Origin: Myxococcus eversor | Lineage (GTDB): Bacteria; Myxococcota; Myxococcia; Myxococcales; Myxococcaceae | Assembly: GCF_010894455.1 (NCBI RefSeq) | Contig: NZ_JAAIXY010000013.1 | Location: forward strand, 186,001-250,000 | Length of the DNA: 64,000 bases | Reading direction: 5' to 3' | Shown here: in pieces, positions 27,708 to 36,732 of the stretch | Numbering within the stretch: the stretch's first letter is position 1 | How the letters are laid out: every line of letters begins with the position of its first letter | The notes under the pieces: model-generated | The model's database searches: none | Told to the model about the DNA's origin: nothing | Seen by the model: the letters and a program-made list of their open reading frames with translations, nothing else | Made by a program: the position numbers and the translations under genes

Positions 27708-29047
27708 CGGTGGCGCCGGGCGTCGACGCGCGCGCGTTGCTGGACGCGTACCGCGCCCGGCTGGGGAGGACGGCCTGGGCGCGCGAGACGCCGGACACGC
27801 TGGTGGCGCCGGTGTGGTCCTCGGCCTCGTCGGTGGCGCGCTTCGAGGCGCGGCTGGTGGCGCTCTTCCGCGCGCACTGCAAGGTGCTCCATGCGTTGCT
27901 GGTGGGGACCTCCCAGGGCGGGCCGTGGGAGGAGTACGTGCGCTTGCAGCGCGGTGGGGGCGCGAAGTCCCTGGACTGGCCGGTGTTGGGCGAGGACGTC
28001 GCGCTGGAGCCGTCGCTGCTCTTGTCGGACGAGGCCACCCGGCTGCTCTTCGGTCGTCCGGACATCGTGCTGGGGGCGGACGGTCCCAAGGTGGTGGAGA
28101 CGAACTTCGACACCGCGATTGGGGGGCAGGAGCGGCCCGACGATATCTGGAGGATGGCGGCGGAGCTGTTCACGCCGTCCCCGGACTTCCTGGCGACGGG
28201 GCGTCCCCTGGCGGGGATGCGGGACTACTTCACGGAGCTGGCGGAGGGTTCGCCGTGTCAGGTCCATTGGCCCATGAAGAACGACGACACGGTTCGCGGG
28301 GAGCTGGCGCCGCTCATCGCCACGCTCAACGACAACCCTCACGGCGTCGAGCACCGGGTCCACTACGCTGGAGACCCGTTGGCGCCGCTGCGCACGGATG
28401 TGCCGTCGTGGCTGCATCGGGCCTGCTCCATCTATTCGGTGAACCGGGACAGGGAGCGGTTCGCCGTGCTGCTGGCGCACCTGGTGCCGGTGGTGCGCGG
28501 CTGCACCGTGCCGCTGATGCTGTCGCTCTTGGAGTCCAAGCTGTTCCTGGCGTGGCTGAGCGACTCCGCCGCCCGGCCCGCGACGCTGACGGCGGAGGAG
28601 CATGCCGCGGTGGACACGCTGGTGCCGTGGACGCGGGTGCTGACGCTGCTGGATGGAGACGCGCGGGAGCGGGTGCTGCGCAACCGGGGCGACTTCATCC
28701 TGAAGAAGACGGACTCGCACCAGGCGAAGGATGTCTTCTTCGGCTGCAACCTCTCCCAGGACGAGTGGTCGTCGCTGCTGGAGTCCCGGGGGCGGAGGTC
28801 CGGGGACGGCGGCGCGGCTCCCGAGGAGCTGTGGATCCTCCAGGAGCGCGTCCGGCCGCGAGAGTTCCACCTGCTGGAGTACACCGACGCGGGGCCCGTG
28901 GAGCGGCGCACGGGCCTGTCATGCTGCCCCTACCTCATGGGCGGCAGGCTGCGGGGGCTGGAGACCTGGGTGACGCCCTTCACGCCCAGCCTGGAGATGA
29001 TTCGCCGCATGCACTTCGTGGCGCACTTCATCCGGCGCGAGGCCTGA
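27683..29047 (+). CDS. Circularly permuted ATP-grasp ligase B
   Basis: 454 residues, starting within the end of ligase A (25-bp overlap), so the two are translated together. It repeats the same layout in diverged form: VVETNFDTAIGGQERPDD (acidic/Asn segment), FILKKTDSHQAKDVFFG (Lys loop), ELWILQERVRPREFH and the ending RLRGLETWVTPFTP. Sequence between A and B is otherwise weakly alike, suggesting an old duplication or a heterodimer. It probably forms an amide bond; the substrates may come from the neighbouring amidinotransferase and oxoamine synthase. No signal peptide or carrier domain is present. Confidence 0.75.
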   Translation: MDPVLQPLTVAPGVDARALLDAYRARLGRTAWARETPDTLVAPVWSSASSVARFEARLVALFRAHCKVLHALLVGTSQGGPWEEYVRLQRGGGAKSLDWPVLGEDVALEPSLLLSDEATRLLFGRPDIVLGADGPKVVETNFDTAIGGQERPDDIWRMAAELFTPSPDFLATGRPLAGMRDYFTELAEGSPCQVHWPMKNDDTVRGELAPLIATLNDNPHGVEHRVHYAGDPLAPLRTDVPSWLHRACSIYSVNRDRERFAVLLAHLVPVVRGCTVPLMLSLLESKLFLAWLSDSAARPATLTAEEHAAVDTLVPWTRVLTLLDGDARERVLRNRGDFILKKTDSHQAKDVFFGCNLSQDEWSSLLESRGRRSGDGGAAPEELWILQERVRPREFHLLEYTDAGPVERRTGLSCCPYLMGGRLRGLETWVTPFTPSLEMIRRMHFVAHFIRREA

Positions 29048-29268
29048 GGTCAGGGCCTGTCGATTCCCGAACGCCGCTTCGAGGAGGGCATCCTGGTTGG
29101 CTGGCCGCATGAGCCCCTGGGGAGGCGATGCGTAGAGTTGTCCTGTGCTCGCGTCGGAAGGTCCAGGTGGGCGACGGGGTTCGTGTGGGGGAAGGCGGGA
29201 GGGGGGCCTGATGGGGCACCCATCGAGGCGCAAGGCCGCTCGCCAGTCGGTCAGGAAGGAGCCGCGCG

Positions 29269-31287
29269 TTGGTGCAGGAGGGGGAAGCTTCCGCGGGTCG
29301 GATGGGAGACTTGCTGCGCGGTCTGGAGCGCGAGCTGAGGGCTCGCTATGCGCTCCGGCTGGAGCGGGAGCGCGGACCGCAGGGCCTCGCCGAGAGCAGG
29401 CTGGTGGACCTGGTCCCCGTGCTCCTGGACGCCTTGGGCCGAGCGCTCCAGGAGGCGCGGGTTCCTCCCGCTCCCCGCGTGCTCCAGGACCTGCGCGCCA
29501 GGCAGGCGGAGCGCTGGCGTGCCCGCCAGGACTCGGACACGGGCCTGCTCACGCGGGAGTACGCCCTGTTCCACGATTGCCTGCTGGAGCTGCTCGATGA
29601 GGTCGGGGCGGACGTGTCCCTCCGCGAGCTGCGAATCCTGGGCGCGGTGCTGGCGGAGGCCGCGGTGGACGCGGTGAGCCGGCACTCGGTGACGGTCCGG
29701 ACGCGCGAGGACGAGTCGTGGCTCCAGGCCATCATCGACCAGGCGCCCCCCGTCATCTTCGCGAAGGACGCACAGGGCCGCTTCGTCCTCGTCAACCGGA
29801 GCTTCGAGGAGGCGATGGGGATGCCGCGCTCGGCCATCCTCGGGAGGACGGACTACGAGCTCCTTCCCGCTTCGGTGGCGGAGCGCAACCGCGAGAACGA
29901 CGAGCGGGTGCGTGAGACTCATGCGCCCTTGATGGCGGACGAGCAGGTTCCAGGGGTGAAGGGCCTGCGCACGTGGTTCGCCATGAAGTTCCCCCTGCCC
30001 GGCGCGCACGGGGAGGGCCCCATCGTCTGCGGCATCTCCACCGATATCACCGACATCCGCCGCACGAACGCGGCCCGGGACTTCCTGCTGGAAGCGGGGC
30101 GGGTGCTGTCGAGCTCACTGGAGCTGGAGGCCACCCTCCGGAGCCTCGCGGGCCTGGTGGTGACGCACCTGTCCGACTACTGCACGGTCGACCTGTTGGA
30201 CGGAGAGGGGCAGCTCGTCCGGCTGGAGGCGGCCGCGAAGGACCCGTCGCGCCGGGAGCTGATTCGACGCATCATGCCCTTCGCCCCGCGCGTGGATGGC
30301 GACTCGCCCATGGCCCGGGCGCTGGCGAGGGCCGAGTCCGTCGCGATGCCCCGGGTGACGCCGGAGTGGTTGGATACGGTGGCGAGCAACGCGGCACACC
30401 GCGCGCTGCTGGAGGAACTGGAGCCCCGGTCGTCCGCCCTGGTTCCCCTGGTGTCACGTGGGCGCGCGCTGGGGCTCATCAACCTGGTGTGGACCCAGCC
30501 TCACGAGCCCTCGGAGATGGAGGCGCTGGTGGAGCTGGCGCGCGGCGCGGCGGACCGCGCGGCGGTGGCCATCGAGAACGCGCGGCTGTACCGGGAGGCG
30601 CGCGAGGCGGTGCGGGTGCGCGAGGACGTCGTGGCCATCGTGAGCCATGACTTGCGCAATCCCCTCAATGCCATCCTCCTGACGGCCGCCGCGCTGCTCC
30701 GACGCGCCGGGCTGTCCGAGGACGGAGTGAAGGGAATCGACCGCATCCGCGATGCGACCCAGCGGGCCACGCGGATGATTCGCGACCTGCTGGACTTCAC
30801 CCAGGCGCGGGTCAGCGAGAGCATCCCCATCCGGCCCCGTCCCATGGACCTGCATGCGCTGACAAGGCAGGTCGTGGACGAGGTGTTGCTCATGTATCCC
30901 CACCGGCACGTCCAACTGGACCTGCGGGGAGACGGTCATCTGGAGGCGGACGAGGACCGGCTGGCGCAGGTGGTGACCAACCTGGTGGGCAACGCGCTTC
31001 AGCACAGCGAGCCGGGCTCCCGTGTGCGGGTGGTGCTCCGCGAGGACGAGGGGGGCATGTGCCTGGAGGTCCACAACCAGGGCGCTCCCATTCCCGCGTC
31101 GCTGCAGTCCACCCTCTTCGAGCCCTACCGTCGCGGCCCCGAGGCGCGCAGGGGCAGGGGCAGCATCGGCCTGGGGCTCTACATCTCCCGGCTGATTGTC
31201 CTGGGCCATGGCGGCAGCATCGACGTGTCCTCCACGGAGGAGGGTACCCGCTTCAACGTGTGGCTGCCGCGCAGGCCAGCGCATTGA
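29269..31287 (+). CDS. Sensor histidine kinase with RsbRD-N, PAS and GAF domains
   Basis: 672 residues. The start is TTG at 29269 with AAGGAG seven bases upstream; GTG at 29272 is equally possible. Residues 1-140 are helical and RsbRD-N-like. A PAS domain spans ~150-265 (APPVIFAKDAQGRFVLVNRSF), GAF ~285-440, and HisKA follows with His460 in IVSHDLRNPLN. The HATPase domain has N box NLVGNALQH and G box GLGLYISR. No transmembrane segment exists, so it is a soluble cytoplasmic sensor. There is no adjacent response regulator, making it an orphan kinase. Confidence 0.92.
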   Translation: MVQEGEASAGRMGDLLRGLERELRARYALRLERERGPQGLAESRLVDLVPVLLDALGRALQEARVPPAPRVLQDLRARQAERWRARQDSDTGLLTREYALFHDCLLELLDEVGADVSLRELRILGAVLAEAAVDAVSRHSVTVRTREDESWLQAIIDQAPPVIFAKDAQGRFVLVNRSFEEAMGMPRSAILGRTDYELLPASVAERNRENDERVRETHAPLMADEQVPGVKGLRTWFAMKFPLPGAHGEGPIVCGISTDITDIRRTNAARDFLLEAGRVLSSSLELEATLRSLAGLVVTHLSDYCTVDLLDGEGQLVRLEAAAKDPSRRELIRRIMPFAPRVDGDSPMARALARAESVAMPRVTPEWLDTVASNAAHRALLEELEPRSSALVPLVSRGRALGLINLVWTQPHEPSEMEALVELARGAADRAAVAIENARLYREAREAVRVREDVVAIVSHDLRNPLNAILLTAAALLRRAGLSEDGVKGIDRIRDATQRATRMIRDLLDFTQARVSESIPIRPRPMDLHALTRQVVDEVLLMYPHRHVQLDLRGDGHLEADEDRLAQVVTNLVGNALQHSEPGSRVRVVLREDEGGMCLEVHNQGAPIPASLQSTLFEPYRRGPEARRGRGSIGLGLYISRLIVLGHGGSIDVSSTEEGTRFNVWLPRRPAH

Positions 31288-31357
31288 ATGCGCGAGGTCC
31301 TGAAGCAGTCATCCGCGCGCGCCTGCGAGGCGGCTGTCATTCGCGTGGCGCCCGTGA

Positions 31358-31384
31358 CGCGCGGGGAGGATGGCTCCCCGCGCG
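31358..31384 (+). terminator. Rho-independent terminator of the histidine kinase gene
   Basis: CGCGCGGGGA (31358-31367) and TCCCCGCGCG (31375-31384) form a 10-bp stem with a 7-base loop, followed by CCCGGTTTT, 70 bp past the kinase stop. Confidence 0.7.
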
Positions 31385-31392
31385 CCCGGTTT

Positions 31393-31424
31393 TCAGCGAC
31401 TCAGGCCATCAGCGACTCAGGCCA
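31393..31424. repeat. Tandem 16-bp duplication between convergent genes
   Basis: The unit TCAGCGACTCAGGCCA occurs twice in direct tandem, immediately before the stop codon of the leftward EGF-repeat gene. It looks like a recent slippage duplication. Confidence 0.8.
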
Positions 31425-33293
31425 TCAAGGGTAGGAGATGGACTCGATGAAGGATGGGTGGCCCGGGTGGCACGCGGCCTCCGCGTCGGCACCGACGATG
31501 GTGCCGCGCAGGACGCGGCTCGGCTGGCCCGGCCGCTTCACCGTGAGGGTGTAGGGCACCGGGCTGTCGTCGCCGTGCTTCGTCTCGAAGCTGGTGGTCC
31601 TCAGGCAGACGTCATAGGTGCCACGCTGGGGTGCCGCGTCCTCGCCGCCCGCCGCCCGCGCGCCGGTGAGGCCGGCCTCGTAGCTGACGAACTCGCCGGA
31701 GGGCGTCCGGATGATGAGCTGGGTGTCCTGCTCCTGCTCCCAGGTGGCGGTGAGCTGGAACGGCGCGATGCTGCCTCCGCAGGCGCCCGACGTGCAGGTC
31801 TTCCCGCTGGCGCAGGTGTTGCCGCAGCAGCCGCAGTTGGACTCGTCCGTGTTCGCATCCACGCACAGCCCCCCGCATTTGACCTGCGGCGGCGGGCAGC
31901 TCCCGGGCACGCAGTCGAAGCCGCCGGGCTGGTTCACGCACCGCTGGCCAGGGGTGCAGGTGTTCGTCCCGTTGGTGCACTCGTTGATGTCATTGCACGT
32001 CTTGCCATTGCCCGAGTATCCCGCCTTGCACGTGCAGGTGAAGCTGCCCCGGGTGTTGGTGCAAGTGGCGTTGACGGAGCACTGCGCGGTGCCGTTGGTG
32101 CACTCGTTGATGTCGTCGCACGTCCGGCCATTGCCCGTGTAGCCGCCCTTGCAGGCACAGGTGTAGCTGCCCTGCGTGTTGCTGCAGGTGGCATTGACGG
32201 AGCACTGTGACGTGCCGTTGGTGCACTCGTTGACGTCCGTGCACGTCCTGCCATCGCCCGAGTAACCCGCCTTGCACGCACAGGTGTAGCTGCCCTGCGT
32301 GTTGGAGCAGGTGGCGTTGGTGGAGCATTGCGAGGTGCCGTTGGTGCACTCGTTGACGTCCGTGCATGTCCTGCCGTTGCCCGAGTAACCCGTCTTGCAG
32401 GAGCAGTTGTAGCTGCCCTGCGTGTTGCTGCAGTTGGCGTTGGGGGAGCACTGCGAGGTGCCGTTGGTGCACTCGTTGACGTCGTTGCATGTCCTGCCGT
32501 TGCCCGAGTAGCCCGCCTTGCAGACACAGGTGTAGCTGCCCGGCGTGTTGGTGCAGGTGGCGTTGGGGGAGCACTGCGAGGTGCCGTTGGTGCACTCGTT
32601 GACGTCGGTGCAGACGCTGGGCTGGCCTTGGCAGGCGTAGCCCGGCTCCACCTGACAGGTGGCGCTACAGCCGTCGCCCCCCGCGCGGCCGCCGTCGTCA
32701 CATCCCTCGCCCGTCGTCACCCTGCCGTCGCCGCAGAGGGGCCCCGTCGCCTCCACCGCGTCCACCTGGTAGATGGCGGCCAGCCCGCCCCGCAGCTTCA
32801 CGTAGCGATACGGCGTGGCATTCGTGTAGGGGACCAGGGCCGTATAGGTGCCGAGCCCCAGCTCCACCAGCCGCACCTGCCCCGTGGTGATGAGCGACAT
32901 GTCGGCGCGCAGGAACTCCACCTGCGCCACCACCGCAATCGTCAGTCCGCGGTAGTAGATGCGCAGCGGGCCGCTGCCTTCCTCTCCTTCACCCATGTCC
33001 AGGTTCAGCGAGCCGCCCAGCGCCGCGATGAAGCTGGCGACCTGACCATCCGGCGCGCCCACGGCATTGTTCGGGTTGAGGACCGCGATGACACCGCCCG
33101 GTGCCACCGCGTCCGCGTAGGGGTCCACCGCGAACTCGGAGACCTCGTCCGCCGGGTCCTTCTCCAGCTTCTCCGTCACTTCCTCTTCGGTGGGGGCGGG
33201 TGTCTCGGAATTGATTCCACAGGCACCCAGGACGGTAGCCAAACAGACAGCGCTCAAGACGCGCCACGGCGCGGCCCTTCGATTGAACTCCAT
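31425..33293 (-). CDS. EGF-repeat lipoprotein
   Basis: 622 residues from MEFNRRAAPW (ATG at 33293; GGAG upstream), with lipobox VLGAC. Residues ~60-195 are a beta-type domain. A DUF4215/MYXO-CTERM-like Cys region (GDGCSATCQVEPGY) leads into five near-identical Ca-binding EGF repeats of 41 residues (D-[VI]-NEC...C...C...G-x-Y-x-C-x-C-K-x-GY-x-G-[ND]-G-[RK]-TC) and a sixth partial copy. A Cys-rich knot (CGGLCVDANTDESNCGCCG) and a C-terminal beta domain with a Cys pair follow. It is probably a surface adhesin or scaffold binding Ca. The kinase gene converges on it. Confidence 0.88.
   Translation of the reverse strand: MEFNRRAAPWRVLSAVCLATVLGACGINSETPAPTEEEVTEKLEKDPADEVSEFAVDPYADAVAPGGVIAVLNPNNAVGAPDGQVASFIAALGGSLNLDMGEGEEGSGPLRIYYRGLTIAVVAQVEFLRADMSLITTGQVRLVELGLGTYTALVPYTNATPYRYVKLRGGLAAIYQVDAVEATGPLCGDGRVTTGEGCDDGGRAGGDGCSATCQVEPGYACQGQPSVCTDVNECTNGTSQCSPNATCTNTPGSYTCVCKAGYSGNGRTCNDVNECTNGTSQCSPNANCSNTQGSYNCSCKTGYSGNGRTCTDVNECTNGTSQCSTNATCSNTQGSYTCACKAGYSGDGRTCTDVNECTNGTSQCSVNATCSNTQGSYTCACKGGYTGNGRTCDDINECTNGTAQCSVNATCTNTRGSFTCTCKAGYSGNGKTCNDINECTNGTNTCTPGQRCVNQPGGFDCVPGSCPPPQVKCGGLCVDANTDESNCGCCGNTCASGKTCTSGACGGSIAPFQLTATWEQEQDTQLIIRTPSGEFVSYEAGLTGARAAGGEDAAPQRGTYDVCLRTTSFETKHGDDSPVPYTLTVKRPGQPSRVLRGTIVGADAEAACHPGHPSFIESISYP
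31992..32606 (-). repeat. Five 123-bp in-frame tandem repeats (EGF units)
   Basis: Five consecutive 123-bp units encode 41-residue EGF modules with register set by the GAC/GTC of D-V-N-E-C: 32484-32606, 32361-32483, 32238-32360, 32115-32237, 31992-32114. A degenerate sixth follows down to ~31890. Near identity at DNA level allows copy-number change by recombination. Confidence 0.9.
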
Positions 33294-33546
33294 GTTTCGC
33301 TCCATTCCATGCAACAGGCCGACAGCCCCCGAGGCCGGTTTGGCCTGTCGGAGAGCTGTCGGAATCCATGGAATGCACGGAGTACTTGTTCCGCTCCCGC
33401 GTCGTGTTTCAGGGCGGGAGGGGACGTGCGCCAATCGACAGGAAAGGAGTTGGGTATCGAGTGAGCGCGTCACACGCGACACCGGGGCGCCCCTGGGAGC
33501 ACGCCCGGGTGTCGGGGCTGCGGGCCGCGTTGCGGGCGACGTCGCG

Positions 33547-34374
33547 CTACTGCTTCTTGCGCCAGGCGCGCAGCTCCACCTTCTTCGTCGCGCCCACCTC
33601 GTCCAGCCGCTCCTGCCAGCGCTTGCGATAGGGCCGCAGGGCGGTGGCGACCGCGCGCGCGACGACGAGGTTGCGGTACCACTTCGCATCCGAGGGGACG
33701 ATGGTCCACGGCGCGGTCTTCGTCGACGTGCGCGCGAAGACGTCATGGTAGGCGCGGGTGTAGTCCGCCCAGTGGCGTCGGTCCTCCCAGTCTCCGGCGC
33801 TGATCTTCCAGGCCTTGCGCGGCTCCTCCTCCCGGGCCAGCAGGCGCTGCTCCTGTTCCTTCTGGCTGATGTGGAGGAAGAACTTCAGGACGATGGTGCC
33901 GTGCTCGGAGAGCATCTCCTCGAAGTCGCGGATGTGCCCGTAGCGCTCCTTCCAGAGCGAGCGGGGCGCCAGGTCATGGACGCGCACGGCGAGCACGTCC
34001 TCGTAGTGGGAGCGGTTGAAGATGGCGAACTCGCCCTGCCGGGGCGTGTGGCGGTGGATGCGCCAGAGGAAGTCGTGCTCGCTCTCCTCCGTGCTGGGCG
34101 CGGCGAAGGAGGCGACGCTGACACCGCGGGGATTGAGGCTGCCCACCACGTGTTTGATGGTGCCGTCCTTGCCCGCCGTGTCGCGGCCTTGCAGGACGAT
34201 GAGCACGGAGTTCATCCGCGCGCCCCAGAGCAGGTCCTGGAGGTCGAACAGCTCTTCGCCGAGCGCGTCGAACTCCGTCTTCGCGTCGGCCTTGAGGGCC
34301 TTCTTCGGCGGCGTCGTGGGGATGTTCTCCAACCGCACCCGGGCTCCCTGGCTCGCGCTGGTGATGTGTAGCAT
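33547..34374 (-). CDS. ppk2: Polyphosphate kinase 2
   Basis: 275 residues from MLHITSA (ATG at 34374) with AAAGGAAG just upstream; upstream frame is non-coding. The PPK2 core is intact: Walker A GRDTAGKDG (63-71), the lid-type motif IHRHTPRQGE, IFNRSHYEDVLAVRVH (Walker B region) and RREEEPRKAWK-like basic text. It transfers phosphate between polyphosphate and nucleoside di- or monophosphates. A single ~230-residue domain fits class I or III PPK2; class is not decided here. Divergent from the DUF4139 operon. Confidence 0.92.
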   Translation of the reverse strand: MLHITSASQGARVRLENIPTTPPKKALKADAKTEFDALGEELFDLQDLLWGARMNSVLIVLQGRDTAGKDGTIKHVVGSLNPRGVSVASFAAPSTEESEHDFLWRIHRHTPRQGEFAIFNRSHYEDVLAVRVHDLAPRSLWKERYGHIRDFEEMLSEHGTIVLKFFLHISQKEQEQRLLAREEEPRKAWKISAGDWEDRRHWADYTRAYHDVFARTSTKTAPWTIVPSDAKWYRNLVVARAVATALRPYRKRWQERLDEVGATKKVELRAWRKKQ

Positions 34375-34542
34375 GGCTTCCTTTCCGTCAGTCCCGGAGG
34401 GGACCTGGGTGATGGAGGCTGGGGGCATCGCTCCAACCACTCCCCGGTATCCCCTGGAACGGGCCCGGGCTGAACCATTCATGCCCGTGCCGTGATGACT
34501 CCGTGAAGATGTGAGCACAGTGGGCTGGGTACCTTGGCTCCC

Positions 34543-36732
34543 ATGCTCCTTCTTGGACTCGGATGGGCCGCGAGCCACCTCCTGCAGGCCTCCGTCGAGG
34601 CGCCCATCACCGGGGTCACCGTCTACAGCGACAGGGCCCGGGTGGTGCGGACCGCCTCAGTCGATGTCTCCGGCACCCGGCGGCTGGAGCTGCCCTCCCT
34701 GCCAGGCTTCGTGGACCCGGCCTCCGTCCAGGTGGAGGCCGAGGGCGCCCGGATTGCCTCCGTGGAGGTGAAGCCGACCGAGACGCCGGCCTTTCCCCAG
34801 CAGGAGGCGCGCAATCTGCTCGCGGCCCTGGACCGGCTGGATGATGACATATCGCGGACGGAGGCCGAGCGCGCCGCCCACGTGCTCCAAATCACCGCGC
34901 TTCGCCGCATCCAGCCAACAGCGTCCGACGTGGAGGAGGAGGTGGCCCGGCCCATGTCCCCGGCGAGCTGGGTCACCGCCACGTCGTTTCTCATCGACAT
35001 GGCCGCGAAGCTGGAGGGGCGCATGCGGGAGCTGGAGGGGCGCGCCCAGGTGCTGAGGGAAGAGCGTCGGCAGCGGCTCGGCGAGGCGGAGCGGCTCGCC
35101 GCGCCGGCCCCGGGTGCTGGCGTCGCCGTGGGCGTCCTGCTCACGGGCTCCGGGCCCGTCCGGGTGCGTGTCTCCTATCTCGTCACCCAGGCCGTGCGCT
35201 GGTATCCGCGCTACGAGTTGCAACTGCAGCCCGAACAGCAACGCGTCCAGGTGGCGCTCTCCGGCCGGGTCAGCCAGGAGACGGGGGAGGACTGGTCCCA
35301 CGCCCGGCTCACGCTCAGCACCGCCCTTCCTTCCCACGCCACCGCGCTGCCGAAGCTGAGCACGTGGAAGCTGGGCGAGGTCGAGCGCTTCATCCCGACG
35401 CCGGTGAGGAACGACGAGTCCCCCAGCCCGCCGCCGCCGCTGCCGTCCGAGCACGCCGCCCCGGATATGGAGCAGGCGCTGCGTCGACAACTCCAGGCGA
35501 AGGTGGGTGTGCCGGCCGCGTCGTCGAGCCCGAATCCGGCCGTCGTCGCACAGACCTCCCTGGTGCCCGCTCCTTCGCCGTCGCCTTCAGGGTCGGAGTC
35601 GCGGACGGGCGGAGGCGCGCGTCTGTTCGGTTCGGGCACCCTCCACGGCACCGTCATCGACGCCCAGTCGCGAATGCTCGTTCCGGACGTCGTCGTCACG
35701 GCGACCTCACCGGTGCTGGGGGAAGAGAGCGTCGCCGTCACGGACGCTCGGGGTGACTACCGCTTCACGCGGCTGCCACCCGGCACCTACACGTTGCGGT
35801 TCGAAAAGGAGATGTTCAAGCCCTACGCCCGCGGCGATATCCGGCTCGGGCCCGGAAGAGCCCTCCGCGTCGCGGTGGAGCTGCTGCCCGAGTCGCTGGG
35901 AGAGGTGGTCGAAATCGTCGGTGCGCCGTCCGAGGTCGACGTGGGGAGTTCCTCCACGGGCATGGGAATTTCGCTCAACGGCCCGCCGACCTTCAGCCGG
36001 CCCTATGTGGAAGAGCCCGTCGTCGACAGTTACGTGGGGCTCGCTCCGCTCCAGGGCTATGTGCCGCCGACCCTGTCCGCGGACCTGCCTGCGTCGCTCG
36101 CCGGAGGCCATGACCTGGCCTTCACCGCGCCGCGCCTGGAGTCGGTGCCCAGCGCGCGGGGCGAGCGGAGCATTCCCCTGCTCATCGAGTCGTGGCCGGT
36201 CCAGGTGGAGCGCCATGTCTACCCGGCGCTCGCGTCGGAGGCGTTCCTGGTGGCTCAGCTCACGAGCCCGTCGTCCAGCGCGCTGCCCGGAGGCGCGGCG
36301 AACCTCTTCGTGGGGAACGATTCGGTGGGCACCGCGATGCTGAGGGTGATTGTCCCGGGTGAGCCCTTCACGCTGCCGCTCGGGGTGGACCCGGCGGTGC
36401 GGACCGCGCGCAACGTCCGGCTGGTGCAGTCGAAGGAGGGCTTCATCTCCAAGGATGAAATCAACACCTATGAAGTCACCCTGGAGATTCCCAATCCCTA
36501 TCCATTCCCTCTCCAGACGCAGGTGGTGGACCAGCTGCCGGTGAGCGGGAACAGCGAGCTGGAGGTGAAGCTGGTTCGCACCGACCCCGTGGCACAGCCG
36601 CAGTCGAAGACGGGAGAGCTGCGCTGGCGAGTCGTCGTCCCGCCCGGCGGCAAGAAGACCGTCACCTTCGAATACTCCCTGCGCCGTCCGCAGCACTGGC
36701 GCCTGACGCAGTCCCACCGGAGCCACCGATGA
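34543..36732 (+). CDS. DUF4139 protein with inserted carboxypeptidase-regulatory domain
   Basis: 729 residues; start ATG at 34543 gives a hydrophobic leader (MLLLGLGWAASHLLQA), so it is exported. The N-terminal DUF4140 domain (APITGVTVYSDRARVVR) and a coiled coil precede the first half of DUF4139 (YLVTQAVRWYPRYELQL, WSHARLTLSTA). At ~365-480 an extra module is inserted: GTLHGTVIDAQSRMLVPDVVV, YRFTRLPPGTYTLRFEK, then a stretch like a TonB-receptor extension. DUF4139 then resumes with LPLGVDPAVRTARNVRL to the end. Relatives without the insertion are called mucoidy inhibitor A. It is followed by a second DUF4139 gene with an ATGA overlap. Function unknown. Confidence 0.82.
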   Translation: MLLLGLGWAASHLLQASVEAPITGVTVYSDRARVVRTASVDVSGTRRLELPSLPGFVDPASVQVEAEGARIASVEVKPTETPAFPQQEARNLLAALDRLDDDISRTEAERAAHVLQITALRRIQPTASDVEEEVARPMSPASWVTATSFLIDMAAKLEGRMRELEGRAQVLREERRQRLGEAERLAAPAPGAGVAVGVLLTGSGPVRVRVSYLVTQAVRWYPRYELQLQPEQQRVQVALSGRVSQETGEDWSHARLTLSTALPSHATALPKLSTWKLGEVERFIPTPVRNDESPSPPPPLPSEHAAPDMEQALRRQLQAKVGVPAASSSPNPAVVAQTSLVPAPSPSPSGSESRTGGGARLFGSGTLHGTVIDAQSRMLVPDVVVTATSPVLGEESVAVTDARGDYRFTRLPPGTYTLRFEKEMFKPYARGDIRLGPGRALRVAVELLPESLGEVVEIVGAPSEVDVGSSSTGMGISLNGPPTFSRPYVEEPVVDSYVGLAPLQGYVPPTLSADLPASLAGGHDLAFTAPRLESVPSARGERSIPLLIESWPVQVERHVYPALASEAFLVAQLTSPSSSALPGGAANLFVGNDSVGTAMLRVIVPGEPFTLPLGVDPAVRTARNVRLVQSKEGFISKDEINTYEVTLEIPNPYPFPLQTQVVDQLPVSGNSELEVKLVRTDPVAQPQSKTGELRWRVVVPPGGKKTVTFEYSLRRPQHWRLTQSHRSHR

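Noticed and set aside
22085..29047. Direct assignment of the cluster to saxitoxin or creatine synthesis
   Set aside because: No PKS, methyltransferase or other Sxt proteins, and no guanidinoacetate methyltransferase; only the enzyme classes are shared.
31992..32606. Repeat array considered as CRISPR or satellite DNA
   Set aside because: Units are 123 bp, contiguous without spacers, and in frame with EGF modules.
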